NCBI RefSeq assembly: GCF_024832785.1 | Contig: NZ_CP116615.1 | Coordinates: 2,976,001-3,040,000, forward strand | DNA length: 64,000 nucleotides | From: Fontisphaera persica | GTDB taxonomy: Bacteria > Verrucomicrobiota > Verrucomicrobiia > Limisphaerales > Fontisphaeraceae | Direction: 5' to 3' | Shown here: piece by piece, positions 18,538 through 27,570 of the stretch | How positions within the stretch are numbered: position 1 is the first letter of the stretch | Layout of the letters: each line of letters starts with the position of its first letter | The notes under the pieces: generated by a model | Database searches by the model: none | The model's input: only the letters and a program-made list of their open reading frames with translations | What the model was told of the DNA's origin: nothing | Position numbers and translations under genes: made by a program

Positions 18538-19542
18538 ATGGATCTCTCAACCACTTATCTCGGATTGAAATTGCGCACGCCGCTGGTGCCCTCGGCCTCG
18601 GTGCTGAGCGAAAAAATTGACAACCTGAAGCTCATGGAAGACTCCGGCGCCAGCGCGGTGGTGCTGCATTCTCTCTTCGAGGAGCAGCTCCGCCAGGAGG
18701 CCGGCGACCTGGAAGAGGCCCTCACCCAGGGGACGGAGAGCTTTGCCGAGGCGCTGAGTTATTTCCCGGAGCCCAAGGATTTCAAACTGGGGCCGGAGGA
18801 ATACTTGGAGCACATCGCCAAAGCCAAGGCCGCGGTGAAAATCCCCGTCATCGCCAGCCTGAACGGCTCGTCGGTGGGCGGCTGGATTGATTATGCCCGG
18901 CAGATTCAACAGGCCGGCGCCGATGCGCTGGAGCTGAACATTTACTACATCCCCACCGACCCCAACCTCACCGGCGCCGAGGTGGAACAACGTTATTTGG
19001 ACATCATTAAAGCGGTGCGCGCCGTGGTGAGCATTCCGCTGGCGGTCAAGCTCAGCCCCTATTTCAGCAGCATGGCCAACATGGCGGCGCGCATTGACAA
19101 AATGGGCGTCAACGGGCTGGTGCTGTTCAACCGCTTCTACCAGCCGGACATCAACCTGGCCAGTCTGGAGGTGGAAAACACCGTCCTGCTGAGCACACCG
19201 CAGGCCCGCCGCCTGCCGTTGCGCTGGATTGCCATTCTCTACGGGAAGATTAAGGCCGACCTGGCCGCCACCAGCGGCATCCACACCGCCCAGGACGTGC
19301 TCAAGACCCTCATGGCCGGCGCCAAGGTCACCATGCTGTGCTCCGCGCTGATGAAGCATGGCATCCCCCATATCAAGATTGTGGAAGCCGACATGGCGCG
19401 TTGGATGGAGGAAAACGAGTACGAGTCGGTGCAACAAATGATTGGCAGTGTCAGCCAGAAAAATTGCGCTGACCCCAGCGCTTTTGAGCGCGCCCAGTAC
19501 ATGCGCACGCTGCGCAGTTTTGTGCCGTCATCCCTGGCCTGA
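18538..19542 (+). CDS. dihydroorotate dehydrogenase-like FMN TIM-barrel protein
   Basis: A 334-residue TIM barrel related to dihydroorotate dehydrogenases (start MDLSTTYLGLKLRTPLVPSA, middle IPVIASLNGSSVGGWIDYA, late SGIHTAQDVLKTLMAGAKV). In true class 1 enzymes the barrel carries an N-x-x-C-P-N loop with the catalytic Cys. Here the matching place reads ELNIYYIPTDPNL, with no Cys, so pyrimidine synthesis is doubtful. It follows nifJ by 90 bp on the same strand and shares its terminator. The linkage suggests a redox role tied to ferredoxin or pyruvate metabolism (inference). Confidence 0.8.
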   Translation: MDLSTTYLGLKLRTPLVPSASVLSEKIDNLKLMEDSGASAVVLHSLFEEQLRQEAGDLEEALTQGTESFAEALSYFPEPKDFKLGPEEYLEHIAKAKAAVKIPVIASLNGSSVGGWIDYARQIQQAGADALELNIYYIPTDPNLTGAEVEQRYLDIIKAVRAVVSIPLAVKLSPYFSSMANMAARIDKMGVNGLVLFNRFYQPDINLASLEVENTVLLSTPQARRLPLRWIAILYGKIKADLAATSGIHTAQDVLKTLMAGAKVTMLCSALMKHGIPHIKIVEADMARWMEENEYESVQQMIGSVSQKNCADPSAFERAQYMRTLRSFVPSSLA

Positions 19543-19566
19543 TTCCCCGGGTGTTCCTCCGCGCCC

Positions 19567-19597
19567 AACCCGGCCTGCGTTCCAGGCCGGGTTTTTT
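19567..19597 (+). terminator. rho-independent terminator after nifJ and DHOD-like gene
   Basis: AACCCGGCCTG pairs with CAGGCCGGGTT (11 bp, perfect) across a 5-base loop, and the last stem bases run into six T residues. It lies 24 bp after the stop codon. Confidence 0.9.
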
Positions 19598-19685
19598 ATT
19601 GGCTCAAGGAAACGGGCAGCAGAGGGGTTTCCCGCCAATCACTTTCCAGTGGCCAAGCGGGCCGCGAACTCGCTACATTGCCGCC

Positions 19686-20615
19686 ATGCAAACCCCGTAC
19701 TTTGCGCATAGCCTCTCCTGGCAGCTCAACCGCCGGGCTTTTCTCAAGGCCACCGGCCTGCTGGCGGCAGGCGCCGCGGCCGGCGGGCTGCCGGCGGCTG
19801 AGCCGGCCCCCAAAACCCTGTTTGGGTCCAACGTGTATGGTTGGACGCAATACTACCAACGCGAGAAAAAAGCGTTTCATTTGGACGAGGTCATTGCCGC
19901 CCTCGCCGATTGCGGCTACGACTACCTGGAGAATTTCCTGGATGCCAACAACCCGGAATCCAGCGCCCGTTTTGCGGAGAAATTGCGCGCCAAAGGGATG
20001 CGGCCGGTGAGTCTTTACACCGGCGCGGCGCTGCATGAGGCGGCGCGAGCGCGCGAGGTGGTGGCGCGCCTGCTGAAATGCGCCGCCGTATGCAAGGAAG
20101 CGGGCTTTGAAGCACTCAGTTGCAACCCCGACCCCCTCGGGCGCGAAAAAACCGACGAGGAATTGAAAAACACGGTGTCCGCCTTGAAAGACCTCGGCCA
20201 GGGCCTGAAAGAACTGGGCCTGAAACTGGGCATCCATCACCACCTGCCGGAAATGCAAAATCAGGCCCGCGAGTTTCACTACGTGTTGCGGAATACTCCG
20301 CCGGAAACGGTGGGCCTCTGCTACGACGTGCATTGGGTCTGGAAAGGCGGCCTGCCACCGCAGAAAGTGCTGCATGAATACGGCCGGCGCGTGGTGACCT
20401 GGCATCTGCGCCAAAGCCGCAATGGCGTGTGGCATGAAGTGCTCGACACCGGGGACATTGATTATGAAGCGGTGGCCCGTTATGCCCGCGAGCAACAACT
20501 GGCCCGGCGCTTCACCGTCGAGCTGGCCCTGGAAGGCAAAACGGAGGTGACCCGCTCGGCCGTGGAAAATCACCGGCTCAGCCTGGCCTGGGCCAAGAAA
20601 GTGTTTGGCACATGA
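19686..20615 (+). CDS. Tat-exported sugar phosphate isomerase/epimerase-like TIM barrel
   Basis: A protein of about 309 residues with a Tat-type leader (NRRAFLKATGLLAAGAAAGG) and a xylose-isomerase-like TIM barrel. Metal-site features are visible: LENFLDANN, ALSCNPDPLG, KLGIHHHLPEM, VGLCYDVHWV, and VTWHLRQS followed by DTGDIDYEAV. Family members isomerise or epimerise sugars using a divalent metal. The substrate cannot be told from sequence. The ATG at 19686 is chosen because it opens the Tat leader. The stop overlaps the next ATG (ATGA), so the two exported proteins are translationally coupled. Confidence 0.8.
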   Translation: MQTPYFAHSLSWQLNRRAFLKATGLLAAGAAAGGLPAAEPAPKTLFGSNVYGWTQYYQREKKAFHLDEVIAALADCGYDYLENFLDANNPESSARFAEKLRAKGMRPVSLYTGAALHEAARAREVVARLLKCAAVCKEAGFEALSCNPDPLGREKTDEELKNTVSALKDLGQGLKELGLKLGIHHHLPEMQNQAREFHYVLRNTPPETVGLCYDVHWVWKGGLPPQKVLHEYGRRVVTWHLRQSRNGVWHEVLDTGDIDYEAVARYAREQQLARRFTVELALEGKTEVTRSAVENHRLSLAWAKKVFGT

Positions 20616-21505
20616 AACTTCGCCATTTTCTCCTCCTCGGGGTGGCCGCCTGGCTGGCCCTGCCGTGGCTGGGCTGCCGCACGCCCCGCAACACTTCGTC
20701 GGCAGCGTCGCCGGAGGCACGCTATCCGGTGCGGATTGCCTTTCTGTCGGACATCCACATTACCCACCGGTTGAAGCAGGATCAGCCAGTGCGGGAGCAG
20801 CGCTTGCGGGAGGCCATCGCGGCCGTAAACGCCGAAAAGGTGGATTTGGTTTTATTGGGAGGTGATTTGACCGAGGATGGGACGGTGGCTGAGTTTCGCG
20901 ATTTTCAACGGCTGGCCCGGGATTTTAGTGCGCCGGTGTGGTACGTGCCGGGCAATCATGACATTGGCAACAAGCGGATTGAGGGAAAAAAGGAATCCGT
21001 CACCTCGGCGCGGAATCAACGCTATGAATCGGTGCTGGGCCCCTCCTGGTGGGTGCGCGAGCACGCTGGCGTGCGGGTGGTGGGCGTCAACGGCCCCCTG
21101 CTGGGCAGCGGCTTGCCGGAGGAATCAAAAATGTGGGCCGAGGTGGAGCGCGCGCTGGCGAGGACGTCCGCCGTGCCGACGCTGGTGCTGGTGCATTTTC
21201 CGCCCTTCCAAAGCTCCAACAGCGAGCCGGGCGGGGTTTATTGGAATTTGGAACCGCAACCGCGCGCCCGGTTGCTGGGATTGGCCAGGCAAGCCGGGGT
21301 CAAAACCATCTTGAGCGGGCATCTGCATCGCAATCTGACCAATACTCACGAAGGAATCACCCTCCTCACCACCACCACCATCGGCGTGGGAGACCCCCGG
21401 AAAAATCCGCCGCGCGGCTGGATGTTGTTGACGGTGGAGAAGGACGGACGCCTGGGCATTCATCCCCGGACGGTGAGGGATAAACCGTCCCCGCCCAAGG
21501 AATAA
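20612..21505 (+). CDS. lipoprotein metallophosphoesterase
   Basis: A 297-residue calcineurin-like phosphoesterase. The N-terminus is a lipoprotein signal with a lipobox-like LGC near residue 22, so it is anchored at the cell surface or in the periplasm. The metal-binding motifs occur in the usual order: FLSDIHIT, GGDLTEDG, PGNHDIG, LVHFPPF and LSGHLHRN. It hydrolyses a phosphoester of unknown identity. It overlaps the isomerase-like gene by 4 bp, suggesting both act on the same exported substrate pathway. Confidence 0.88.
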   Translation: MKLRHFLLLGVAAWLALPWLGCRTPRNTSSAASPEARYPVRIAFLSDIHITHRLKQDQPVREQRLREAIAAVNAEKVDLVLLGGDLTEDGTVAEFRDFQRLARDFSAPVWYVPGNHDIGNKRIEGKKESVTSARNQRYESVLGPSWWVREHAGVRVVGVNGPLLGSGLPEESKMWAEVERALARTSAVPTLVLVHFPPFQSSNSEPGGVYWNLEPQPRARLLGLARQAGVKTILSGHLHRNLTNTHEGITLLTTTTIGVGDPRKNPPRGWMLLTVEKDGRLGIHPRTVRDKPSPPKE

Positions 21506-21688
21506 CCTTGTGCTTTGACGGAAAAGGAAGAGGACTTTCCGCGACCCAATAGACCCTTTTTCGAGCCCCTTCCCTGGGCTTGACGGGCCTAAAAAGGAAA
21601 AAAATGGCTATGCTTGCTTTTTTCTCTTTACCCCCACCAACGGAACGATTACACGAAACGTGAACCCAAAGTTTAAAAAAAATGAAGT

Positions 21689-24600
21689 ATGAAGCGCCTC
21701 GCCTCGTGGGTCGTACCGGGAGCAACTTCTAGTCATCCTTCTCAACCGACAACCCCACCGCACCGCTGGTGGTGCAAACCACCGGGTCGGGCCTGGTGGC
21801 GCCTTGGGCTGGCGGTCTTGCCCTTGCTGGTCTTCAGTCTTGCCGCGCAAGCCGCAGGCTATGTCGTCGTGGTTTCAGAGACCACCTGGAATAATCCGGC
21901 CTGGCAGGCGGTGGCGAGCCATTTGCAAACCAAACATACCGCCCAGGTGTTGCGCTACGACGGCGCTCCGTTTCCCGATGCCTTCCGCCACGCGCTGAGC
22001 GCCAGCACTCCGGACTACGTATGCTTCGTGGCGCAGCCGGAGGAGGTGACGCGCGATTACGTGGAAAATTGCCATCGCTTGTTGCGCAATCTCGATGGCG
22101 ACCGCTACACCGATGCCCTCTGGGGGATTGTGACGGGGTACAATGCCCAGCATGCCCTGCGGCTGGCCTCGCATACCGAGCCGCTGACCATCCAAAATGC
22201 GCTGCTCAAAACGGCCGGCGATTGGCTGGATTACCTCTATGCAGGCGAGTACCACGCGGAATCCGACCCGCATGAATGGTGGACGCGCAGCGACGGCGGC
22301 ACGATTGTCAAGCGGCTGGATGCCGTGCAGGACGACGCGGCGCCGTTTGCGCAAAAACTGAACTCCAATCGGGTGGATTTAATGGTCACTTCCGGCCATG
22401 CCAACGAGTACAACTGGCAGTTGCATTATCCGGACGCTTACCCAGAGGGCTATTTCATCGCCAACCAGGGACAGTTATTGGCGCAGGATGCGCTAGGGGG
22501 CCTACATCCGATTAACAGCACCAACGCCAAAATCTATTATGCGCCCGGCAACTGTTTGGTAGCCCGCATCCCGGAAGGCAACAATCGGGATTATTCCCTG
22601 GCCCTGGGCTGGCTGGGCAGCGGTGGCGCGGCGCAAATGGCCGGTTATGTGGTGGACACCTGGTTTGGTTACATGGGGTGGGGAGTGGCCGAATATTTCA
22701 TCAAGCAGCAGGGACGATTCACCTTCGCGGAAAGCTGTTATTTGATCAACCAGGCGTTGCTCTTTGATCAGGCTCACCAGACGCCCGGCGTGGACCCCAC
22801 GGGGCTGGCCTATGACAAAGATGTTTTTGTGCTGTATGGCGACCCCGCCTATGCAGCGCGACTGCGCGCCGTGACGCAGCCGGATTACGACCAAACCCTG
22901 ACCTGTGTGACCAACGGCGGGCGCCTGGAATACACGCTGCACATTCGCATGAATCGCGCCGTCAACGTATTGCGGCCCGCCATCGCCTTTTTGCCCACGC
23001 GGATATACCAACCCACGGTGGAGGACAACGCGGGCCGGAGTGTGGAGGTGGCGGACAATCTGGCACTGGTGCAGCTCTGGACCAGCGGTGAAGCCAACCT
23101 GGTGAATGGCCAGCAATGGACCATCCGCTTTTCGGGCAACCTGACCAATGCCACGGCCACCAGCGTTTCGTCGGTGCAATTGGCCATTACCGCCCGCACC
23201 TATGTGGGGCCGGTCTGCTACTTCGCCACGTCACCGGTGGATTCCCGTTTATTTGGCGCGAAATGGGAGGAGCCTTGGGACGGAGCGCGCGTCCTGGAAT
23301 TTGACCCGGTCACGCTGGAGTCCCGCGTGGTGGCCCGTTTTGGCACCTGCCACGGCGATTTGGTCATCACCGGCGACGGTCAGCGGTTGTTCACCCCGGA
23401 TTATTACTATGACAACATCAGTATGGTGGACTTGCGGTACACGAACCGGGTTTGCTCCAAAATGGTGCCCCCGCCGGGCAGTTGGCCAGGTGGCATCAGC
23501 ATTTCCCCTGACCGTTCCAAAATAGTGGTGGGGGTGGGGCTGGATGGCAGAAATTATGACATGGGCAACGACGGACTGGCGGTCTATGACGTCAGGCATG
23601 AAGCCTTTGAGTTGATTGGATGGGTTCCCATGGAGGACGAACCATGGACTTTGGAATCTGGCTTTTCACCCGATGGACGTTTCATTTATCAACTCGCGCG
23701 TCCCCGGCGATCCTCCACCGCGCAGCTCTATGAAATCCAGGTGGAGCCGCCTTGTGCCGTGGTTCGCAGAATGCCTGTTCCCTTGAGTGCCGCCCCCATT
23801 ACTTATGCGCTGGCAAGCCACGGCAACCGGGTCATTTTTTCCGATTACACCCAGAAAAAACTCTGGGTGGTCAACCGCGACACCTGGACGCTGGAAGAGC
23901 ATGATGTGAGTTTTGTGGCGGGGAACATGGAAGTCCATCCTAATGGGAAATACCTGTTCATCCATTCACCGTCGGAGATGCGCGTCATGGTGCTGGATGT
24001 GGAAACTCTACAGGTAGTGGGAAGTTCGGAGGTTTACAATGAAGACCTGATGGACCTGGAAATTAGCGCTGATGGCCGCCGGCTTTACGTGGGCCGGCGC
24101 TACTTGATTGCCATGGACATCATCCTGCCCGAAACCACGGGCACCGCCCATTACACCCAGCACTTCGCGACGTCTCCCGGCTGGAATACCTCCCACCCCG
24201 GAAGTCTGCAATGGAATGGGGCCAGTGGTGCCTTGCAGGCCACCCTGACCAACCTCCACGGCGCCACCGCCTATGTGGACCTGCCCCAGTTTAATCCCAA
24301 TCGCTCCTGGCATCTGGAATGGGAACAAATCATTCAATCTTGTGATTACGGCGCGGGATTGACCTTCGGCCTTTGGGACGAAGCCATGAGCATTATCACG
24401 CCCGGCTCAGCCGCCATGGAGATGGGAAACATGGATTGCGGTCTCGGTTTCATTTTGTACGGCGGAGGCGTGGGGCGCAACCAATGCACTCCCCCATGGC
24501 AGGTCGGGGTTTGGTATCGCTGCCGACTGTTCTATGACGCGCCGCATCGGCGGCTCGCTTTGCATGTGTTGGAACGCGACACCGGCACTCTGGCCGGCTT

Positions 24601-24967
24601 TCTCGACATGCAGGTGGAGTCTTTCCCGCCTGGACTGAGGCGCCTGGGCATCAGCCGCACCCACCTGCAGGGCACCGATGCCGGAGGGCTGGGCGCCGCC
24701 ACGGTGACCTGCACTTTGGATAACGTGAGGTTGTATCAGGAGCCCCCGCCACCGCCGGCCGCGGTTTCCGTGTCCATGATGCCCAGCCTGGCTATTAATG
24801 GCCGGGTGGGACAAACTTATCGGGTGGATTACGTGACCAACTTGCAGGCCAACCATCAGTGGCAAACCCTGACCAATATCACCCTGACCACCACGCCCTT
24901 CCTGCTGTTGGACCCGTCAGGCTTGGGGCAGTCCAAGCGGTTCTACCGCGTGGTGCCCGTGGAATAG
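21689..24967 (+). CDS. large secreted multidomain protein with C25 (gingipain)-like front domain
   Basis: A 1092-residue protein with a long signal region (hydrophobic core LGLAVLPLLVFSLAAQA, about residues 39-55). Residues 55-400 look like a clan CD cysteine peptidase: a strand into VTSGHANEYNW with His237 and APGNCLVARIPE with Cys289 fit the His-Cys dyad of the C25 family. Residues 400-490 are beta-rich. Residues 510-810 form a beta-propeller (repeats such as ISISPDRSKIVVGV, SGFSPDGRFIYQL, LEISADGRRLYVG). A concanavalin-like domain follows (WNTSHPGSLQWNG...YDAPHRRLALHV). The last 75 residues form the module ending SKRFYRVVPVE that I associate with Limisphaerales exported proteins. Confidence 0.7.
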   Translation: MKRLASWVVPGATSSHPSQPTTPPHRWWCKPPGRAWWRLGLAVLPLLVFSLAAQAAGYVVVVSETTWNNPAWQAVASHLQTKHTAQVLRYDGAPFPDAFRHALSASTPDYVCFVAQPEEVTRDYVENCHRLLRNLDGDRYTDALWGIVTGYNAQHALRLASHTEPLTIQNALLKTAGDWLDYLYAGEYHAESDPHEWWTRSDGGTIVKRLDAVQDDAAPFAQKLNSNRVDLMVTSGHANEYNWQLHYPDAYPEGYFIANQGQLLAQDALGGLHPINSTNAKIYYAPGNCLVARIPEGNNRDYSLALGWLGSGGAAQMAGYVVDTWFGYMGWGVAEYFIKQQGRFTFAESCYLINQALLFDQAHQTPGVDPTGLAYDKDVFVLYGDPAYAARLRAVTQPDYDQTLTCVTNGGRLEYTLHIRMNRAVNVLRPAIAFLPTRIYQPTVEDNAGRSVEVADNLALVQLWTSGEANLVNGQQWTIRFSGNLTNATATSVSSVQLAITARTYVGPVCYFATSPVDSRLFGAKWEEPWDGARVLEFDPVTLESRVVARFGTCHGDLVITGDGQRLFTPDYYYDNISMVDLRYTNRVCSKMVPPPGSWPGGISISPDRSKIVVGVGLDGRNYDMGNDGLAVYDVRHEAFELIGWVPMEDEPWTLESGFSPDGRFIYQLARPRRSSTAQLYEIQVEPPCAVVRRMPVPLSAAPITYALASHGNRVIFSDYTQKKLWVVNRDTWTLEEHDVSFVAGNMEVHPNGKYLFIHSPSEMRVMVLDVETLQVVGSSEVYNEDLMDLEISADGRRLYVGRRYLIAMDIILPETTGTAHYTQHFATSPGWNTSHPGSLQWNGASGALQATLTNLHGATAYVDLPQFNPNRSWHLEWEQIIQSCDYGAGLTFGLWDEAMSIITPGSAAMEMGNMDCGLGFILYGGGVGRNQCTPPWQVGVWYRCRLFYDAPHRRLALHVLERDTGTLAGFLDMQVESFPPGLRRLGISRTHLQGTDAGGLGAATVTCTLDNVRLYQEPPPPPAAVSVSMMPSLAINGRVGQTYRVDYVTNLQANHQWQTLTNITLTTTPFLLLDPSGLGQSKRFYRVVPVE

Positions 24968-25019
24968 AGCCGGGAAAATGGTGGCGGACGCCGCGGCGTT
25001 GATTTCCCCGCGCCGGGCT

Positions 25020-25916
25020 TTATTGCGCGCCTTTGACGCGCATTTTCAGGCCATACACCGCGTCGCTGGCGGTGATGAAGAGCAGGTTGCGCTCTTTGCC
25101 GCCAAAGGTGACGTTGGCCGTCCACCCTTTGGGCACGTCAATCTGCTCTATTTTCTGGCCGTTTTTGTCATACACGCTGACGCCGCGGCCGGTGAGATAG
25201 ACATTGCCCTCATTATCGAGCGTCATGCCGTCGGAGCCTAGTTCGCAGAAGAGGCGTTTATTGGTGGGTTTCCCGTCGGCCTGCAAATCATAAACATAAG
25301 TGCGGCGCGCGCCGATGTCAGCCACATAGAGGGTTTTGCCATCCGGTGTGCCGATGATGCCGTTGGGCTGGCGCAAATCATCAATGATGCGGGTGAGGGT
25401 TTTACGGTCGGCGCTGAGCAGGTACACATGCTGGCCGTCCTGCTCCATCCCGCCGCGATTCCAGTAGGGGCGTTTGTACAAGGGGTCAGTGAAATAAATC
25501 CAGCCCTTGGGATGCACCCACAGGTCATTGGGGCCGTTGAGGAGTTTGCCCTGGTAATCCTTGACCAGCACCGTGTGCTTGCCGTTTTTGTCAATGGACC
25601 ACAATTCATTCTTTTCATCCGCACAGGCCAGCAGGTTGCCGTTCAAATCAAAGTACAGGCCATTGGCGCGCCCGCAAGGTTGCAGAAAAGTGGTCAGCTT
25701 GCCGTCCACGCTCCATTTCATGATGCGGTCATTGGGCTGGTCGGTAAAATAGACGTTGCCCTCGGCATCGGCGGCGGGGCCTTCGGTGAACTTGAAACCA
25801 TCGGCCAGCAATTCCAGTTTGGCTCCGGGAGCAATGATTTTGCTTTCGGCGGCCGGGAGCGCGGAAGCCGCAGACAATACCACCAACACAGCAAGGCACA
25901 TGAATGCAGATTTCAT
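25020..25916 (-). CDS. SMP-30/gluconolactonase family protein, exported
   Basis: A 298-residue six-bladed propeller with a cleavable signal peptide (MKSAFMCLAVLVVLSAASALPAA). Blade motifs are FTEGPAADAEGNVYFTD, RANGLYFDLNGNLLAC, LLNGPNDLWVHPKGWIYFTD, QPNGIIGTPDGKTLYV and GSDGMTLDNEGNVYLT. The Glu in FTEGPA, the Asn in GPNDLW and the Asp in GSDGM match the metal-binding site of gluconolactonases. It probably hydrolyses sugar lactones in the periplasm. The frame extends to 26075, but the ATG at 25916 directly precedes the signal peptide. Confidence 0.88.
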   Translation of the reverse strand: MKSAFMCLAVLVVLSAASALPAAESKIIAPGAKLELLADGFKFTEGPAADAEGNVYFTDQPNDRIMKWSVDGKLTTFLQPCGRANGLYFDLNGNLLACADEKNELWSIDKNGKHTVLVKDYQGKLLNGPNDLWVHPKGWIYFTDPLYKRPYWNRGGMEQDGQHVYLLSADRKTLTRIIDDLRQPNGIIGTPDGKTLYVADIGARRTYVYDLQADGKPTNKRLFCELGSDGMTLDNEGNVYLTGRGVSVYDKNGQKIEQIDVPKGWTANVTFGGKERNLLFITASDAVYGLKMRVKGAQ

Positions 25917-26149
25917 GGGGTGCAGCATACGCGGCGGCGCGGTTTTGCGCAATGGCGAATACCCCCCCGGCAAAGGGCGGCCAGGGAGACCCGCGGACGG
26001 CGTGGAAGCGGCCGCTCCGTGCTGGCGTCTGGCAGGAGGGCTTCCCTGACGCCGCCGGGGGCGCATTTGCGCCAATTTTTTTCATTTTCCGCTTTGACAG
26101 GCAGCGGGGCGGATTGGCAAGGTTTAAGTATTATTATTGAAACTGAATT

Positions 26150-27430
26150 ATGGCTGAATTAGTTGGCAATCTATTGGTGGCCCAATCAGGCGGGCCTACT
26201 TCCGTCATTAACGCCAGCGTGGCGGGGGTGGTGACCGAGGCCGGCAAGCACGAGTTTATTGAGGAAATCTATGGGGGGATGAACGGCATCCTGGGCATCC
26301 TCAATGAGGATTTGATTGATTTGAATGACGAGCAGCGCCGGGCGATTGAGGGGTTGCGCTACACCCCGGCAGCGGCCTTGGGGACCTGCCGCTATAAGAT
26401 TGACTTCAAAAAGAAACCGGAAAAGGCGGCCAAGGACATGGACCGGCTGTTTCAGGTGTTTGAGGCGCATAACATCCGCTATTTCTTCTACATCGGCGGC
26501 AATGACTCGCAGGACACCTCGCACAAGGTGCATGAAGAGGCGGTCAAACGCGGGTACGAAATGCGCGTGATTGGCGTGCCCAAGACCATTGACAATGATT
26601 TGCCGCACACGGACCACTGCCCCGGTTACGGCTCGGTCATCAAGTATAACTGCACCACCGTCATGGAGGTGGGCATTGATGTGGGCAGCATGGCCACTGA
26701 TGACGGCTCCTGCTGCATCATCGAGGTCATGGGCCGCTCGGCGGGCTGGATTGCCGCCGGCACCGTGCTGGCCAAGCGGGGCGACCCGGCCAATCCGCCG
26801 CATATCATTCTCCTGCCCGAGATTCCCTTTGACGAGGACAAGTTTGTGGCCAAGGTGAAGGATGTGGTGGACGCCTACAAATACTGCGTGGTGGTGGTGG
26901 GCGAAGGGGTGAAGTACCCCAACGGCGAGGAAATCGGCGCCGACAAAACCCGCCTGGACGCCTTTGGCCACCCCGTGCTGGCCGGCGCGGCGGAGAAACT
27001 CAAGCAAATCGTGCAGGGCCGGTTGAACACCAAAACGCGGACCGTTTTGCTGGGGTACGCGCAGCGGGCGGCGGCCCATTTCGCCAGCTTGACCGACTCC
27101 AATAACGCCTTCGCCGTGGGTGAAGCCGCGGTGCGCGCCGCCGTGGAAGGCAAGAGCGGCTACATGGTGAAGATTGTGCGCAACGTGGGCGCCAATGGCC
27201 AGATTCAATGGGGCACAGACCTGCAGCCGCTGCAGGATATTGCCAATGTGGAACATTTCCTGCCGCGCGACTGGATCAGCGAGGACGGTTTCATGCCCAA
27301 TCAAAAATTTGTGGACTACGCCCAGCCGCTCATCGAAGGCGAGGTACGCCCGCCCATGGAGCATGGCCTGCCCAAATACGTGAGCCTGCTCAAGAATCGC
27401 GTGGAAAAGAAACTGCCTCCGCGAGCATAA
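26150..27430 (+). CDS. pfp: 6-phosphofructokinase, pyrophosphate-dependent type
   Basis: A 426-residue phosphofructokinase. The phosphoryl-donor signature is of the PPi type: GGNDS at residues 116-120 (an Asp where ATP enzymes have Gly) and PKTIDND at 144-150 (Lys instead of Gly at the second position). Other family motifs are AQSGGPTSVINAS, DVGSMATDDGSC, MGRSAGWIA and VGEGVKYPNG. It phosphorylates fructose 6-phosphate reversibly with PPi, so it can run in glycolysis or gluconeogenesis. It is monocistronic, with its own terminator downstream. Confidence 0.92.
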   Translation: MAELVGNLLVAQSGGPTSVINASVAGVVTEAGKHEFIEEIYGGMNGILGILNEDLIDLNDEQRRAIEGLRYTPAAALGTCRYKIDFKKKPEKAAKDMDRLFQVFEAHNIRYFFYIGGNDSQDTSHKVHEEAVKRGYEMRVIGVPKTIDNDLPHTDHCPGYGSVIKYNCTTVMEVGIDVGSMATDDGSCCIIEVMGRSAGWIAAGTVLAKRGDPANPPHIILLPEIPFDEDKFVAKVKDVVDAYKYCVVVVGEGVKYPNGEEIGADKTRLDAFGHPVLAGAAEKLKQIVQGRLNTKTRTVLLGYAQRAAAHFASLTDSNNAFAVGEAAVRAAVEGKSGYMVKIVRNVGANGQIQWGTDLQPLQDIANVEHFLPRDWISEDGFMPNQKFVDYAQPLIEGEVRPPMEHGLPKYVSLLKNRVEKKLPPRA

Positions 27431-27455
27431 GGCGCAGGACGCCATTTTGCTGACA

Positions 27456-27493
27456 AAAGCCCCGAAGGCCGTCTGGCTTTCGGGGCTTTGATT
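27456..27493 (+). terminator. rho-independent terminator after pfp
   Basis: AAAGCCCCGAA pairs with TTCGGGGCTTT across a 12-base loop, followed by GATTTT. It lies about 25 bp after the stop codon. Confidence 0.88.
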
Positions 27494-27570
27494 TTCTAAA
27501 AGAAGGGAAGGCGCCCAGACCGCGTGGGCGACGCCGCCAGCGTGGCTTGCGGGGGCTTAAAAGGGGCAGG

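Noticed and set aside
26094-26130. TTGACA followed by an AT-rich patch as a pfp promoter
   Set aside because: The distance to any TATAAT-like hexamer is about 25 bp or more, too long for a standard promoter.
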